A DNA stretch of 64,000 nt from Asanoa sp040676615 (GTDB lineage Bacteria; Actinomycetota; Actinomycetes; Mycobacteriales; Micromonosporaceae): assembly GCF_040676615.1 (NCBI RefSeq), contig NZ_JBFAPI010000017.1, forward strand, positions 99,502 to 163,501, given 5' to 3'. Shown in pieces: positions 1 to 8,901 of the stretch (position 1 is its first letter; each line of letters starts with the position of its first letter). Below the pieces are notes generated by a model. The model was given only the letters and a program-made list of their open reading frames with translations, was not told the DNA's origin and did no database searches. The position numbers and the translations under genes are program-made.

Positions 1-487
1 TGGTGGTCGCGAAGAAGAGCCCGACGGCCGCTCCCGCCGCCAGCGACCGCCACCAGCGGTCGGCCGCGCCGTCGAACGCGGCGGCGACGCCCAGCAGCAC
101 TGTCACCCCGGCCGCGGCGGGCAGTGTCAGCCGGTCGGGCAGGCGGTGCACGGCGAGGTCGACCAGCACCAGCGGGATGGCCAGCGCGGCCCACCAGGCG
201 TAGGCGGCCACCACCGGCAGGGGTACGGCGAGCACGCCGACCCCGGCCGCCAGCACCACCAGCACCTCGACGGACCACGGCAGCGGACCGATCCGGCCGC
301 CGCACCCCGCGCAGCGCGCCCGTGGACGCAGGTCGACTCCGAGGTCGGCACCGCAGGCGGTGCACGACCGGCACCACGGCTCGCCCGGCGGGACGGCGTG
401 GTTGACCGCCAGCCACCGCAGCAGCGGGGTGACCAACACCGCGGGTAGCCGGCGCGGTGCCGTCCGTACGCGTACCCCCGTCGTCAT
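1..487 (-). CDS. Prepilin peptidase (A24 family, TadV/CpaA/PilD-like), partial
   Basis: This is the first 162 codons of a gene that runs off the left edge. The start is an ATG at 485-487. Seen: a short cytoplasmic N-terminus; a zinc-ribbon-like segment with two CxxC pairs (CRSC and CAGC), followed by IGP; hydrophobic segments; and the sequence VDLAVHRLPDRLTLP. In A24 aspartyl peptidases the first catalytic Asp lies in such a D-x-x-x-x-x-(I/L)-P-D context before a membrane helix. The second catalytic motif (GxGD) lies outside the window. The role known for the family is cleaving, and sometimes methylating, pilin-type leader peptides at the inner face of the membrane. It is divergent from the Tad operon starting at 1013 and would be the processing enzyme for the pilin-like proteins encoded there. 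The family call is strong; the link to this Tad locus is inferred. Confidence 0.82.
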   Translation of the reverse strand, partial: MTTGVRVRTAPRRLPAVLVTPLLRWLAVNHAVPPGEPWCRSCTACGADLGVDLRPRARCAGCGGRIGPLPWSVEVLVVLAAGVGVLAVPLPVVAAYAWWAALAIPLVLVDLAVHRLPDRLTLPAAAGVTVLLGVAAAFDGAADRWWRSLAAGAAVGLFFATT

Positions 488-1012
488 GCCAATCGCCCCA
501 TCTTCACGGACAGTGATGAGTTGATCGCACATGTCGATCTTCGAGACGCCTGCCCCGCACCGTCGGCACAACCGGCGCCTGTGGACAACGCATGCCAACG
601 ATTGGCGTCCGTCTCGATCGACGAATCGGACACAAACCGACGGTCTCGCGCATATCGAAGTTTGAATCGCACACGCTGTCCGTCGCTCCATAGAAAGCGC
701 GGGACGCGTGCACCCGGGTGTCGCAGCCACCCGAAAAACGGCGTCATCGGTGATCCTTCCGGCCCGGTCACAGCCGCCGCCGTGACCCTACGTGTTATTT
801 GAGATGACCTCTGTTGCATCGGCGATCGTCAGCCTATGCTCGGCCCTCGGGTGTTGCACTACCGACCTTTTAGCGGCCGGTGTGACTCCGCCAGCCGCTG
901 CTTTGATGATCCAAGTTAATAAATGCTAATCGCGGTCCGATCATGGTCCGACCCTTAGTTAACCCGTGCCCAGTTTCGCCCACGGTCCCAGGCGACGCAG
1001 GGAGGATGCACC
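488..1012. other. Intergenic region between divergent prepilin peptidase and Tad operon
   Basis: This gap of 525 bases is less GC-rich than its surroundings, especially 905-965, which has TTAATAAATGCTAAT- and TTAGTTAAC-like stretches. I see no open frame with credible codon use; the frames on both strands give Arg/Ser-rich sequence without family features. It most likely holds the divergent promoters. No riboswitch or RNA was recognised. Confidence 0.5.
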
Positions 1013-1561
1013 GTGCCCGCACCACGACTGGCGAGCGCCGCAGTCGCCGTCGCGCTGACGGCGGCGCTGGCCGCCTGCGGTTCCGAGCCGCCGTCGACCG
1101 CCGCATTCGACTACCCCGACACCGCTTCCACGGCCAATCCCGAAACCGCCGCCGCGACCAAGTCGGCGCTCGCCGCGTACGCCGGATATCTGTCGGCCGC
1201 CCGAAAGGCCGAAGCTATTCCCGACCCCAACTATCCAGACCTGAAGAAATATCTAGGCGACCCACTGCTGACCCGCGTCCGAACGTCTATTCGTGACATT
1301 AAGGAGCACGGTGCGATGCGTACCGGCAAACTCATTTCCGACCCACGCATAACCGCCGTGAGCTTGGATTCGGTGCCGGCGACCGTGTCGATTCAAGACT
1401 GCATCGACGCCACCGGCTACGCGATGGTCGACAAGAAGACCAAGAAGGCCGTGCCCGGTCAAGCCGCCGGCCGCTACATCGCCACGGCGACCGCCAGTCG
1501 CTATCCCGACGGCCGCTGGCTGATCGACTCGGGCATCGCGCACCGGGACCAGCCGTGCTGA
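1013..1561 (+). CDS. Secreted lipoprotein, first gene of the Tad operon
   Basis: The protein has 182 residues and starts with GTG at 1013, seven bases after a GGAGG at 1001-1005. The N-terminus is a lipoprotein signal: a short Arg-containing n-region, an Ala/Leu-rich core, and a lipobox LAAC with Cys22. The mature part carries SVPATVSIQDCIDATGYAMVD and ends RYPDGRWLIDSG. That pattern recurs in small NTF2-like actinobacterial lipoproteins in which a Cys-containing strand precedes a DGRWL strand. The fold assignment is inferred and the function unknown. It overlaps the next gene by 7 bases, so it is translationally coupled to the pilus operon and probably a surface accessory of that system. Confidence 0.72.
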   Translation: MPAPRLASAAVAVALTAALAACGSEPPSTAAFDYPDTASTANPETAAATKSALAAYAGYLSAARKAEAIPDPNYPDLKKYLGDPLLTRVRTSIRDIKEHGAMRTGKLISDPRITAVSLDSVPATVSIQDCIDATGYAMVDKKTKKAVPGQAAGRYIATATASRYPDGRWLIDSGIAHRDQPC

Positions 1562-2469
1562 CCGCGCGCCGGCTGACCAGGATCGGCGCGCTGACCGCGA
1601 GCCTCGCGCTGGTCCTCGCCGGCACGGCCGCCGCCATCGCCGACGACGGCGGCGCGGAATGCCCGCCCAACCAGACCACCTGCGACGGCTGGGGCGAGGG
1701 CGGCGGCAAGCCACCCAAGCCCGGTGGCGGCGGCGGGCCCGGCGGCGGCGACGGTGGCGGCAGCGCCGGCCCGTGCATGCGCGACGGCGAAGTGGTCGAC
1801 TGCTACGACGACCTGCTCGGCTGGTTCAACCCGTCCGACGGTTGCTACTACCGGGTCACCGAGCCGCAACCGGCCGGCGTGCCGGAGGGCAAGACGTCCT
1901 ACACCCGCAGTTGCGGCGCCGGCGGGCTGGCCGGTGGCGAGCCGGTGCTGCTCGACGACCCGCCGCCCGGGTTCGCGGCGCCGCCCGACCCAGCCGAGTT
2001 GGCGGCCCGTGCGCTGGCCAGCCTCGACCTGCAGCCACCGGCCATCGGCATCGCGCCCGACCCGGCCGTCGGCCCCGGCCTCGTCGGCCTGCCGATCTGG
2101 CTCTGGGTCCCGGCCGACGACGACCCCGGCGACAACGCCAGCACCTGGGGGCCGCTGACCGCCAGCGAGTCCGAACGCGGCGTCACGGTCAACCTGACCG
2201 CGGTCGTCGGCAAGATCACCTGGGACATGGGCGACGGCAAGACGCCGGTCACCTGCACCAACCCCGGCACGCCCTACGCGCGCCAGGGCGGCGAGTCGCC
2301 GACCTGTGGATTCAAGGGCTACTCCGCGGCCGACACCTACACGGTCACCGCGACGACAACGTGGACGGTCACCTGGGTGGCCGGCGGCGACAACGGCGTG
2401 ATCCCCAACGTCACGCGGGAGAACACCGCGCAGATCCAGATCGACGAGCTTCAGGTGGTGACCAAGTGA
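1555..2469 (+). CDS. Secreted Gly/Pro-rich protein with PKD-like C-terminal domain
   Basis: The protein has 304 residues, with a GTG start that overlaps the upstream stop. Seen in order: a signal peptide of about 30 residues; a Cys pair; a Gly/Pro-rich linker around residues 48-70; a CMRDGEVVDCY segment and further Cys residues suggesting disulfides; a Pro-rich middle; and a C-terminal strand-rich module with WDMGDGK, a Cys pair, a YSAADTYTVTATTTW-type sequence and repeated Trp-Val. That end matches the PKD fold pattern (GDG ... Y ... YTVT). Proteins of this kind sit at the head of actinobacterial Tad operons; their role is not established. Its stop overlaps the start of the SAF gene (GTGA), so the two are coupled. 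Confidence 0.7.
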   Translation: MLTARRLTRIGALTASLALVLAGTAAAIADDGGAECPPNQTTCDGWGEGGGKPPKPGGGGGPGGGDGGGSAGPCMRDGEVVDCYDDLLGWFNPSDGCYYRVTEPQPAGVPEGKTSYTRSCGAGGLAGGEPVLLDDPPPGFAAPPDPAELAARALASLDLQPPAIGIAPDPAVGPGLVGLPIWLWVPADDDPGDNASTWGPLTASESERGVTVNLTAVVGKITWDMGDGKTPVTCTNPGTPYARQGGESPTCGFKGYSAADTYTVTATTTWTVTWVAGGDNGVIPNVTRENTAQIQIDELQVVTK

Positions 2470-3113
2470 CCGCGACGCCGACCCGCAACGCCGCCTTGCC
2501 GACCCCGGCACCGATCGCCCCGCCCAAGGTCATCCGGCAACGCCGGATGCGCCCCGGGCTGCTCGGGCTGGCGGTGTTGCTGATCGCGCTCGGCGGCCTC
2601 GGCGCCGCGTTCGCCATCACCTCGGTCAAGGCGACCGGTTCCTACCTGGCCGTGGCGCGTGCGGTGCCGCAGGGCACCACGCTGACCGCCGACGACCTGG
2701 TGACCGTGCAGGTGGCCGGCGGTGCCGGGCTGACGCCCGTGCCGGCCGACCAGCAGGCCCAGGTCGTCGGCAAGCGGGCGCTGGTCTCGCTGGTGCCGGG
2801 CACGTTGCTGGCCCGGGCCCAGCTCACCGACAAGCCGCTGCTCACCGGCGGTCAGCAACAGGTCGCATTGGGCCTGCGGGCCAACCAGGTGCCGGCCCGG
2901 CGGCTGCTGCCCGGCGACCACGTGATCCTGGTCGGCACGCCGGAGAAGGGCGCACCGGCGGCGGTCACCCGCTACGAGGGCACCGTCATCGACATGGCCC
3001 TCGACCGCACCAACGCGACGGTCTACCTCGCGCTGGACGCGGCCGACGTGGCGGCCGTCGTGCTGCTCGCCGACGCCGACCGGATCGCCGTCGTCCTCAC
3101 CTCGGGTAAGTGA
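2466..3113 (+). CDS. SAF-domain membrane protein (CpaB/RcpC-like)
   Basis: The protein has 215 residues. The start is the GTG at 2466, whose last bases are the upstream stop codon; an upstream extension would only read through the previous gene in another frame. Seen: a Pro-rich basic N-terminus (about 35 residues); one membrane helix (GLLGLAVLLIALGGLGAAFAI); then a SAF-like domain opening with AVARAVPQGTTLTADDL and containing VVGKRALVSLVPGTLL. Known: SAF domains occur in the CpaB/RcpC periplasmic component of Flp pilus machines, where they may contact wall polysaccharide. Here the likely location is outside the membrane, anchored by the helix. Neighbours on both sides are Tad genes with 4-base overlaps. 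Confidence 0.78.
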   Translation: MTATPTRNAALPTPAPIAPPKVIRQRRMRPGLLGLAVLLIALGGLGAAFAITSVKATGSYLAVARAVPQGTTLTADDLVTVQVAGGAGLTPVPADQQAQVVGKRALVSLVPGTLLARAQLTDKPLLTGGQQQVALGLRANQVPARRLLPGDHVILVGTPEKGAPAAVTRYEGTVIDMALDRTNATVYLALDAADVAAVVLLADADRIAVVLTSGK

Positions 3114-3913
3114 CCGTGGCGATCATCGCGCTGGTCTCGGGCAAGGGCGCGCCCGGCGTCACCACCGCCGCCCTGGCCTGCACGCTGACCTGGCACCGCC
3201 GGCTCATCCTGGCCGAGTGCGACCCGGCCGGCGGCTCGATCCTCGCCGGCTATCTCGGCGGTTCGCTCGACGGTCGCCGCGGCCTCGGGGAGGTCGCCGT
3301 CGCCGAGTTGCGCGACGGCAACCTGGAGGGGCACTTCTGGTCGCAACTCGTCGACCTCGACGCGCCCCGCCGCGAGCGGCTGCTGCTCCCGGGTGTCGTC
3401 GACGCGGCGCAGGCGGGCAGCGTGACCCCGCTCTGGCAACGGTTCGCCGACTTCTTCGTCTCGCTCGAACGCGGCCAGCCACCCTTCGACGTGGTGGTCG
3501 ACTGTGGCCGGATCGAGGTCGTCAACCCGCCCTGGCCGCTGTTGCGCGCCGCCGCGACCGTGCTGGTCGTCACCGGCGCCCGGCTGGCCGACCTGTCGGC
3601 GACCCGCGGCGCGGTCCGGGCGATCGAACGCGACTTCACCGACCACCGCGTCCCCGCGGGCAACCTGCGGCTGCTGGTGGTCGGCGACGGACACCCCAAG
3701 TCGGAGATCAGCAAGGCGCTGCGGCTGCCGATCATCGGCCAGTTGCCCGACGACCCGCGTACCGCCGAGGTGCTGACGCATGGCGGCACCGTCCGGGCCA
3801 ACCGGCCGCTGATGCGCGCCGCCGGCGCGCTCGAGGTGCCGGTGCACAGCCTGCTCGACCGCCGCCGGGCCCGGCTGAGCTGGCCGGCCGCGGAGGTGAC
3901 CCATGCGGTTTGA
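3110..3913 (+). CDS. TadZ/CpaE-like MinD/ParA-family ATPase
   Basis: The protein has 267 residues. The start is a GTG at 3110 within GTGA overlapping the upstream stop; a second GTG at 3116 would remove two residues. Seen: the deviant P-loop SGKGAPGVTTAAL, an AECDPAGG motif corresponding to the switch strand of MinD/ParA proteins, and VVVDCGR in the Walker B position. The N-terminal receiver-like domain of some CpaE proteins is absent. Known: TadZ/CpaE localises the pilus machine at its assembly site. It lies directly before tadA and overlaps it by 11 bases. Confidence is good for the family, moderate for the exact role. Confidence 0.78.
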   Translation: MTVAIIALVSGKGAPGVTTAALACTLTWHRRLILAECDPAGGSILAGYLGGSLDGRRGLGEVAVAELRDGNLEGHFWSQLVDLDAPRRERLLLPGVVDAAQAGSVTPLWQRFADFFVSLERGQPPFDVVVDCGRIEVVNPPWPLLRAAATVLVVTGARLADLSATRGAVRAIERDFTDHRVPAGNLRLLVVGDGHPKSEISKALRLPIIGQLPDDPRTAEVLTHGGTVRANRPLMRAAGALEVPVHSLLDRRRARLSWPAAEVTHAV

Positions 3914-5453
3914 ACCGGTCGCCCACGACCCCCGCGGTCGCGACGGCGCCACCTCGACCGTGCCGCCCATGCTCCCCAATGGGCGGCACCACCAACCGGA
4001 CGAAAACGGCCCGCCGCCGGTCGCTCATCCCCAACCCGTGCACCCCCAGCCGCCGCACCGCCGGCGGATCGACTTCGCCCTGGTCCGCGAGCTGCGCCGA
4101 GAGCTCAGCGAGCGGCTCACGCACTGGCAGCGCGGCCGCGAATACACCCCGGGCGAGGAAGACGTCGAACGCGCCCGGCTGGCGGCCGAGGTGGTCGCGG
4201 CCTACGCCGACGCCGTGCGCCGGGCCGGCACCCCGCTGCACGCCGCCGACGAGCGCGCCCTGCTCGACCAGGTCACCGCCGAACTCGTCGGGCTCGGCCG
4301 GCTCCAGTCGCTGCTGATCGACGAGTCGATCGAAGAGGTACACATCCTCGGCTGCGACCAGGTCCGGATCACCCGGCACGGCGGCGGCGTCGACTGGGGC
4401 GACCCGATCGCCGACAGCGACGAGGAGATGGTGGAGATCCTCCAGGCGGCGGCGCGCCGGGCCGGTTCGACCGAACGCTCGCTGTCCACCTCGAAGCCGA
4501 CGCTCGACCTGCAACTGCCCGACGGCAGCCGGCTCGCCGCCGTGTTCCTCGTCAGCCACCGCCCCTACGCGGTGATCCGCCGGCACAACACCCTCGACGT
4601 GACCCTCGACGAGCTCGCCGGCGCCCGTGCCGACCTCGACGAGATGGTCGACCCGCTGATCCGCGACTTCCTCCGGGCCTCGATGCGCGCCGGACTCAAC
4701 ATCATGGTCGCCGGGCTCGCCGGCGCCGGTAAGACCACGGTCATCCGGGCGCTGATGAACGAGATCCCGGCCGACGAGCCCTACGTGCTGCTGGAGGAGA
4801 GCCGCGAACTGTTGCCGGCCCGCCGCTCGCTGAAACACCGCGCGGTGATGAGCTTCGAGTCCCGCGAGGGGCACGGCGAGCGCGGCTACGACGGCCGCCC
4901 GGCCGGTGAGGTGACGATCGCCGACCTGATCCCGCTGTCCCTGCGGATGGGCGTGCTGCGGATCATCGTCGGCGAGGTCCGGTCGCGCGAGATCGTGCCG
5001 ATGCTGCAGGCGATGACGACGAGCCGCGGTTCGATGTGCACGATCCACGCGCGTACGCCCGGCGGTGTGTCCGAACGCATCATCGAGCTGGCCCTCTCCC
5101 ACGGCCGCGAGATGACCGTCGACCAGGCCCGCCGGATGGCCGGCAACGCGCTCGACCTGATCGTCTACGTCACGGTGGAGGACGAGACCGCCATCGGCGG
5201 CCGCAAGCACCGCTTCATCTCACACATCGAAGAGGTCATCGGCGTCAGCGAGCACAACCGCGTCGCGACCACGACCGTCTTCGGCCCGGGCCCCGACGGC
5301 CGGGCGGTTCCGCGGCACCTGCCGGAGAGAGTCAGAGACCAACTGCTGCGCATCGGGTACGACGCCCGCATGCTGACCCGCTACATCGACGCGGGCACCG
5401 GAGCCTGGCGACGGCCCCGGCACACCCAGCTCCAGCAGCGGAGGTCGATGTGA
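3903..5453 (+). CDS. tadA: TadA/CpaF-type secretion ATPase
   Basis: The protein has 516 residues. Seen: a disordered Pro/His-rich N-terminus of about 50 residues; an N-terminal domain with LLIDESIEEVHILG typical of CpaF; then the Walker A motif GLAGAGKTT with Lys277; an acidic box around EESRELL; a Walker B-like RIIVGEVRS; and MTTSRGSMCTIHA, which matches the His box of type II/IV secretion ATPases. Known role: a hexameric cytoplasmic ATPase that powers pilin polymerisation. Length and motifs are intact, so it should be functional. Its stop overlaps the tadB start by 4 bases. Confidence 0.93.
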   Translation: MRFEPVAHDPRGRDGATSTVPPMLPNGRHHQPDENGPPPVAHPQPVHPQPPHRRRIDFALVRELRRELSERLTHWQRGREYTPGEEDVERARLAAEVVAAYADAVRRAGTPLHAADERALLDQVTAELVGLGRLQSLLIDESIEEVHILGCDQVRITRHGGGVDWGDPIADSDEEMVEILQAAARRAGSTERSLSTSKPTLDLQLPDGSRLAAVFLVSHRPYAVIRRHNTLDVTLDELAGARADLDEMVDPLIRDFLRASMRAGLNIMVAGLAGAGKTTVIRALMNEIPADEPYVLLEESRELLPARRSLKHRAVMSFESREGHGERGYDGRPAGEVTIADLIPLSLRMGVLRIIVGEVRSREIVPMLQAMTTSRGSMCTIHARTPGGVSERIIELALSHGREMTVDQARRMAGNALDLIVYVTVEDETAIGGRKHRFISHIEEVIGVSEHNRVATTTVFGPGPDGRAVPRHLPERVRDQLLRIGYDARMLTRYIDAGTGAWRRPRHTQLQQRRSM

Positions 5454-6355
5454 AGCTGCCCGCCGACCTCGAGCTGATCGCGCTGCTCGCCGGCGCCGCC
5501 TGCGTGGCCGGGGTGATCCTCGCGGTGGTCGCCATCGTCGGCACCACCCGGCCGCCCCGGCCCACATCCGGCACCTCGAGCATCGGTCGACTGTGGACCG
5601 GTTCCAGCGACAACCCGAAGGACCGGCGGCGGCACCAGATCCTGCTGCTCTGCGCGGCCGGCGCGGGCGCGCTCGCGTTCCTGGTCACGGGGCTGCCGGT
5701 GGTCGGCCTGCTGTTCGCGGTCGCCGTGCCGGGCACGCCCTGGCTGTTCACCGTCGGGCGGGCCGAGCAGCGGGCGGTGGCCCGGATCGAGGCGATCGGC
5801 GAGTGGACCCGGCGGCTCAAAGACGTCTCCGGCACCGGGCAGGGCCTGCAGCAGGCGATCGTCGGCACCGTGGCGACCGTACCCGAGCAGATCCAGGAGG
5901 AGGTCGGTCTGCTCGCGGCCCGGCTGCAGGCCGGTTGGCAGGCCCGGATCGCGCTGCTGGCGTTCGCCGACGAGATCTCCGACCCGGTGGCCGACCAGGT
6001 CGTCGCCGCGCTGATCCTGCACCTGAGCGACCGCGGCGAGCGCCTCGGTGACGTGCTCGGCTCGATCGCCGCGGCGGCCGCGGCCGAGGTGGCCACCCGC
6101 CGCGAGGTCGAGGCCAAGCGCACCCAGCCCCGGTTCGCGGTGCGCTTCCTCACCGGCATGGTGCTGCTGGTGCTCGGCTACGGGCTGGTCAACCCCGACT
6201 ACATGAGTCCGTACGGAACTCCCGCCGGCCAAGTCGTCATGGTCGTACTCGGCGGCATCTTCGTCGGTTTGCTCGTCTGGGTGCGGGCGATGAGCCTGCC
6301 GCCCAAGGCCGCCCGGTTCCTCGCACCGCCGAAGCTGGAGGAGGCGGTCCGGTGA
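5450..6355 (+). CDS. tadB: TadB-like inner membrane platform protein (T2SF domain)
   Basis: The protein has 301 residues. The GTG start at 5450 lies 5 bases after GGAGG at 5440-5444; the ATG at 5448 belongs to the tadA frame. Seen: an N-terminal helix, a central helix pair, a cytoplasmic helical segment with EWTRRLKDVSGTGQGLQQAI and the T2SF pattern (LHLSDRGERLGDVLGSIA), and two C-terminal membrane helices. Known: TadB and TadC form the membrane platform that works with TadA. It overlaps tadC by 4 bases. Confidence 0.9.
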   Translation: MKLPADLELIALLAGAACVAGVILAVVAIVGTTRPPRPTSGTSSIGRLWTGSSDNPKDRRRHQILLLCAAGAGALAFLVTGLPVVGLLFAVAVPGTPWLFTVGRAEQRAVARIEAIGEWTRRLKDVSGTGQGLQQAIVGTVATVPEQIQEEVGLLAARLQAGWQARIALLAFADEISDPVADQVVAALILHLSDRGERLGDVLGSIAAAAAAEVATRREVEAKRTQPRFAVRFLTGMVLLVLGYGLVNPDYMSPYGTPAGQVVMVVLGGIFVGLLVWVRAMSLPPKAARFLAPPKLEEAVR

Positions 6356-7224
6356 TCGTCAACCTGCCCTTCGTCTCCGGCGTCCTCGGGGGCGCCATGA
6401 TCGGCGCCGGCGCGTTCGTGATCGTGCGTGAGGCGCTGCCCGCGACGCCGGCGCTCGGACCGGCACTGCGCCGCCTGCACGCGACCGCGCCCGCCGCCGG
6501 GCCGTCGACGGGCACCCGGCGCGACCTCGACTGGCTCGGCGGGTTGTCCCGCTGGCTCCGCCCACCGACCCGCGACCTGGCGCTGCTCGGCCGCACGCCC
6601 GAGCAGTACGCCCTGTCCTTGCTGATCGCGGCCGGCGCCGGCCTGGTCGCGCCGGTGCTGTTGACGCTGATCTTCCAGATCTTCGGCATCCCGATGCCGT
6701 TCTTCGTCCCGGTGATCGCCAGCCTCGGCCTGGCCGCGATCGCCGCTTTCATCGCACACCGCGATGTGCTCAGCAAGGCCGACCGGGCCCGGCGGGAGTT
6801 CAGCCGGGCCGTCTGCACCTACCTCGACCTGGTCGCGCTGCAGTTGACCGCGGCACACGGGCCGGTGCAGGCACTCGAGAACGCGGCGGCGATCTGTGAC
6901 GGGTGGGTGTTCGAGCGGATCCGCTCGGCGCTGCGGATGGCCCAGTTGCAGATGCACTCGCCGTGGGAGGAACTGCGGGAGCTTTCCGACGAGATCGGCG
7001 TCCCCGAACTGGGCGACGTCGGAGCCATCATGCAGTCCTCCGGCACCGAGGGCGCCCAGGTCCACGAGACCCTGCGCGCCCGGGCCGACTCGTTGCGCGA
7101 CCAGATCCGCACCGACAACCTCGCACGCGCCGAGGCGGTCACCGGCCGTCTCGACGTACCCGGAGCGATGCTCGTCTTCGTACTCATGGGCTTCGTTCTC
7201 TACCCCTTCATGACCCGGGTGTGA
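6352..7224 (+). CDS. tadC: TadC-like inner membrane platform protein (T2SF domain)
   Basis: The protein has 290 residues with a GTG start overlapping the tadB stop. Seen: an N-terminal hydrophobic segment; a two-helix unit around residues 85-130; and a cytoplasmic T2SF domain with CTYLDLVALQLTAAHGPVQA, WEELRELSDEIGV and the acidic/Gly region before a final helix ending LYPFMTRV. It is the partner of TadB. After it, 25 bases with an AAAGGA sequence precede the pilin-like gene, the first real gap in the operon. Confidence 0.9.
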   Translation: MIVNLPFVSGVLGGAMIGAGAFVIVREALPATPALGPALRRLHATAPAAGPSTGTRRDLDWLGGLSRWLRPPTRDLALLGRTPEQYALSLLIAAGAGLVAPVLLTLIFQIFGIPMPFFVPVIASLGLAAIAAFIAHRDVLSKADRARREFSRAVCTYLDLVALQLTAAHGPVQALENAAAICDGWVFERIRSALRMAQLQMHSPWEELRELSDEIGVPELGDVGAIMQSSGTEGAQVHETLRARADSLRDQIRTDNLARAEAVTGRLDVPGAMLVFVLMGFVLYPFMTRV

Positions 7225-7249
7225 CCCGGGCGTACGAAAGGACCACCCG

Positions 7250-7477
7250 ATGGCGTACCTGGCCTACCTACACGCGGTCGCCACGCAGCGGCTGCGAATG
7301 CTCACCAGCGGCGGCGAAGGGGACCGGGGCGACAACCCGGTGCCGACCGCGATCATCATCGTCGGGCTCGCACTGCTGGCCGGCATCGTCGTGGGCTGGG
7401 CCCTCACGACCGCGAACACCTTCATGGACCAGTCCGGCGACATCGGGCCCATGCCGGGCGCCGGCGGCGAAGGCTGA
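7250..7477 (+). CDS. Small single-helix protein, putative Flp-type pilin
   Basis: The protein has 75 residues: a basic N-terminal part (residues 1-28), a hydrophobic helix (PTAIIIVGLALLAGIVVGWAL), and a short Asp/Gly-rich tail. Small single-helix proteins between tadC and the TadE genes are usually the major Flp pilin in actinobacterial loci. Supporting: position, size, one helix. Against a simple call: no canonical G/E processing site is visible directly before the hydrophobic stretch; the residues there are GDRGDNPVPTA. I therefore regard pilin as likely but unproven. Confidence 0.6.
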   Translation: MAYLAYLHAVATQRLRMLTSGGEGDRGDNPVPTAIIIVGLALLAGIVVGWALTTANTFMDQSGDIGPMPGAGGEG

Positions 7478-7479
7478 CC

Positions 7480-7929
7480 ATGATCGCGCTACCGATCCCG
7501 GGCATGGCCGCGGACTCCGCGGGCCGCGGCCCGGCCGTGCCCGGCGATCGGAGCGGATCCGACCGTGGCGCCTCGCCCGTCGAGTTGGCGATCGTGGCGC
7601 CACTGATCATCCTGTTGCTGTTCCTGGCCATCCAGATCGCGTCGGTGTTCCTGGCCCGGTCCGCCGCGCTGTCAGCCGCGCAGGAGGCGGTCAGTGCGCA
7701 GCGCGCCTACCAGGCGCCGCCCGGTGCCGGCATCGCCAAGGGCAAAGAGTTTCTGGAACACACCGGCGGCTGGCTCTCGGCCACCGCGGTGAGCGAGGCG
7801 CCGGCCGAGGCCGACGAGGTCGCGTTCACCGTCACCGGTCAGGCCCTGTCGGTCATCCCGGGCGTGCGGTTCCGGGTGTCACAGACCGCGCACGGCACCG
7901 TCGAACGATTCACTGTGGACGCCGGATGA
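7480..7929 (+). CDS. TadE-like pseudopilin
   Basis: The protein has 149 residues. A roughly 30-residue leader rich in Asp, Gly and Arg ends in SDRGASPVELAIVAPLIILLL. This is the TadE pattern: a small residue before the processing point, Glu at about +5, then a hydrophobic helix. The domain after the helix contains LSAAQEAVSAQRAYQAPPG and resembles other TadE proteins. Known role: a minor pilin processed by the prepilin peptidase. It begins 2 bases after the Flp-like gene and its stop overlaps the next start (ATGA). Confidence 0.8.
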   Translation: MIALPIPGMAADSAGRGPAVPGDRSGSDRGASPVELAIVAPLIILLLFLAIQIASVFLARSAALSAAQEAVSAQRAYQAPPGAGIAKGKEFLEHTGGWLSATAVSEAPAEADEVAFTVTGQALSVIPGVRFRVSQTAHGTVERFTVDAG

Positions 7930-8372
7930 ACCTCTCCCGCGAGCGCGGCTCGGCTTCCGTCGAGGTCGCCATCCTGCTGCCGGCCTTCATCCTGCTGATG
8001 GTGGTGGCGTCGGTCGTCGGCCGGGTGACCATCGCGCAGAACGCCGTCGACCTCGCCGCACACGACGCCGCCCGGGCCGCATCGATCGAGCGCGAGGGCG
8101 ACCGCGCGGCGGCCGCCGCCACCGACGCCGCCAACGACACCCTCGACGAACTCGACGTGCTATGCGCGAGCCGCACGATCACCCCGGACGTGGCGGCCGC
8201 CTTCGCCAACACCGACTTCGGCCCGCAGGAGGGCGCGCCGCCCGTGGTCACCGTGACCGTGGAGTGCCGGCTCACCTTCGTCGGCTTCCCGTTGCTCGAC
8301 TTCACGACCCGCGACGTGTCCGCGCGCTACACCTCGCCGCTCGACTGGTATCGCGGCCGGAGCGCGCGATGA
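7926..8372 (+). CDS. TadE/TadF-like pseudopilin
   Basis: The protein has 148 residues. It starts with the ATG at 7926 overlapping the previous stop. Seen: RERGSASVEVAILLPAFILL, again small residue, Glu and helix, then AQNAVDLAAHDAARAASIE, the helix expected after the membrane segment. Two Cys residues in the exported part (around 80 and 117) could form a disulfide. It is a paralogue of its neighbour with a shorter leader. The stop overlaps the next start by 4 bases. Confidence 0.8.
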   Translation: MNLSRERGSASVEVAILLPAFILLMVVASVVGRVTIAQNAVDLAAHDAARAASIEREGDRAAAAATDAANDTLDELDVLCASRTITPDVAAAFANTDFGPQEGAPPVVTVTVECRLTFVGFPLLDFTTRDVSARYTSPLDWYRGRSAR

Positions 8373-8881
8373 ACGGGCCACCCGGCGCCGTCCGCCTCGA
8401 TGTCGCGCAGCCTCGCAAGGCCAGGCCTCGGCGCGCCGACCGGGACCACGGGCGGGTTTCAGTGTTCATCGCGGTCGCGCTGGTCGCGGTGCTGATCGTG
8501 ATCGGCCTGACGTTCGACGGCATCGGCCGGATCCGGGCCTACCAGCGAGCGGCCAACATCGCGGCCGAGGCGGCGCGCGCCGGCGGCCAGGCGATCGACG
8601 TGGCCGACGCGATCGCCGGTGCACCGGCGGCGGTCGACCCGGTCGCCGCGACCGCCGCCGCCGTCACGTTCATCGACAACCTCGACGACCCGACCATCGT
8701 CGACCGCAGCGTCTCGTTGGGCGAAGACGACAGCGGCGCCGAGAGCACCCAGTTCCTTCGGGTCACGGTCACGATCTCGTACGACGCCGCGATGCTCGAC
8801 TTCTTCGGCTTCGCCGACACGTACCCGGTCCAGGCCGAAGCGACCGTCGAACTGGTGACCACCACCGATGCCATCCCGTAG
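8369..8881 (+). CDS. TadG/TadE-like pilus assembly protein
   Basis: The protein has 170 residues. The basic leader (PRKARPRRADRDHGR) is followed by VSVFIAVALVAVLIVIGLTFDGIGR, a helix with an Asp just beyond it, typical of Tad-domain/TadG-like proteins in Gram-positive loci. Next comes AANIAAEAARAGGQAID and a strand-rich exported part. It lacks the large von Willebrand domain of proteobacterial TadG. It is last of the three coupled minor-pilin genes. Confidence 0.76.
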   Translation: MNGPPGAVRLDVAQPRKARPRRADRDHGRVSVFIAVALVAVLIVIGLTFDGIGRIRAYQRAANIAAEAARAGGQAIDVADAIAGAPAAVDPVAATAAAVTFIDNLDDPTIVDRSVSLGEDDSGAESTQFLRVTVTISYDAAMLDFFGFADTYPVQAEATVELVTTTDAIP

Positions 8882-8901
8882 CTCCACGGCAGGAGGAACC
8901 T

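Noticed and set aside
484..819. Open frame of 111 codons on the minus strand upstream of the prepilin peptidase
   Set aside because: Composition is Arg/Ser-rich with no family features, no ribosome site, and it runs into the start of the peptidase gene. Treated as non-coding.
1659..2465. Upstream in-frame extension of the SAF protein
   Set aside because: It gives Arg/Pro-rich sequence antisense to protein-like composition and overlaps the PKD-like gene fully; the GTGA-coupled start at 2466 explains the gene.
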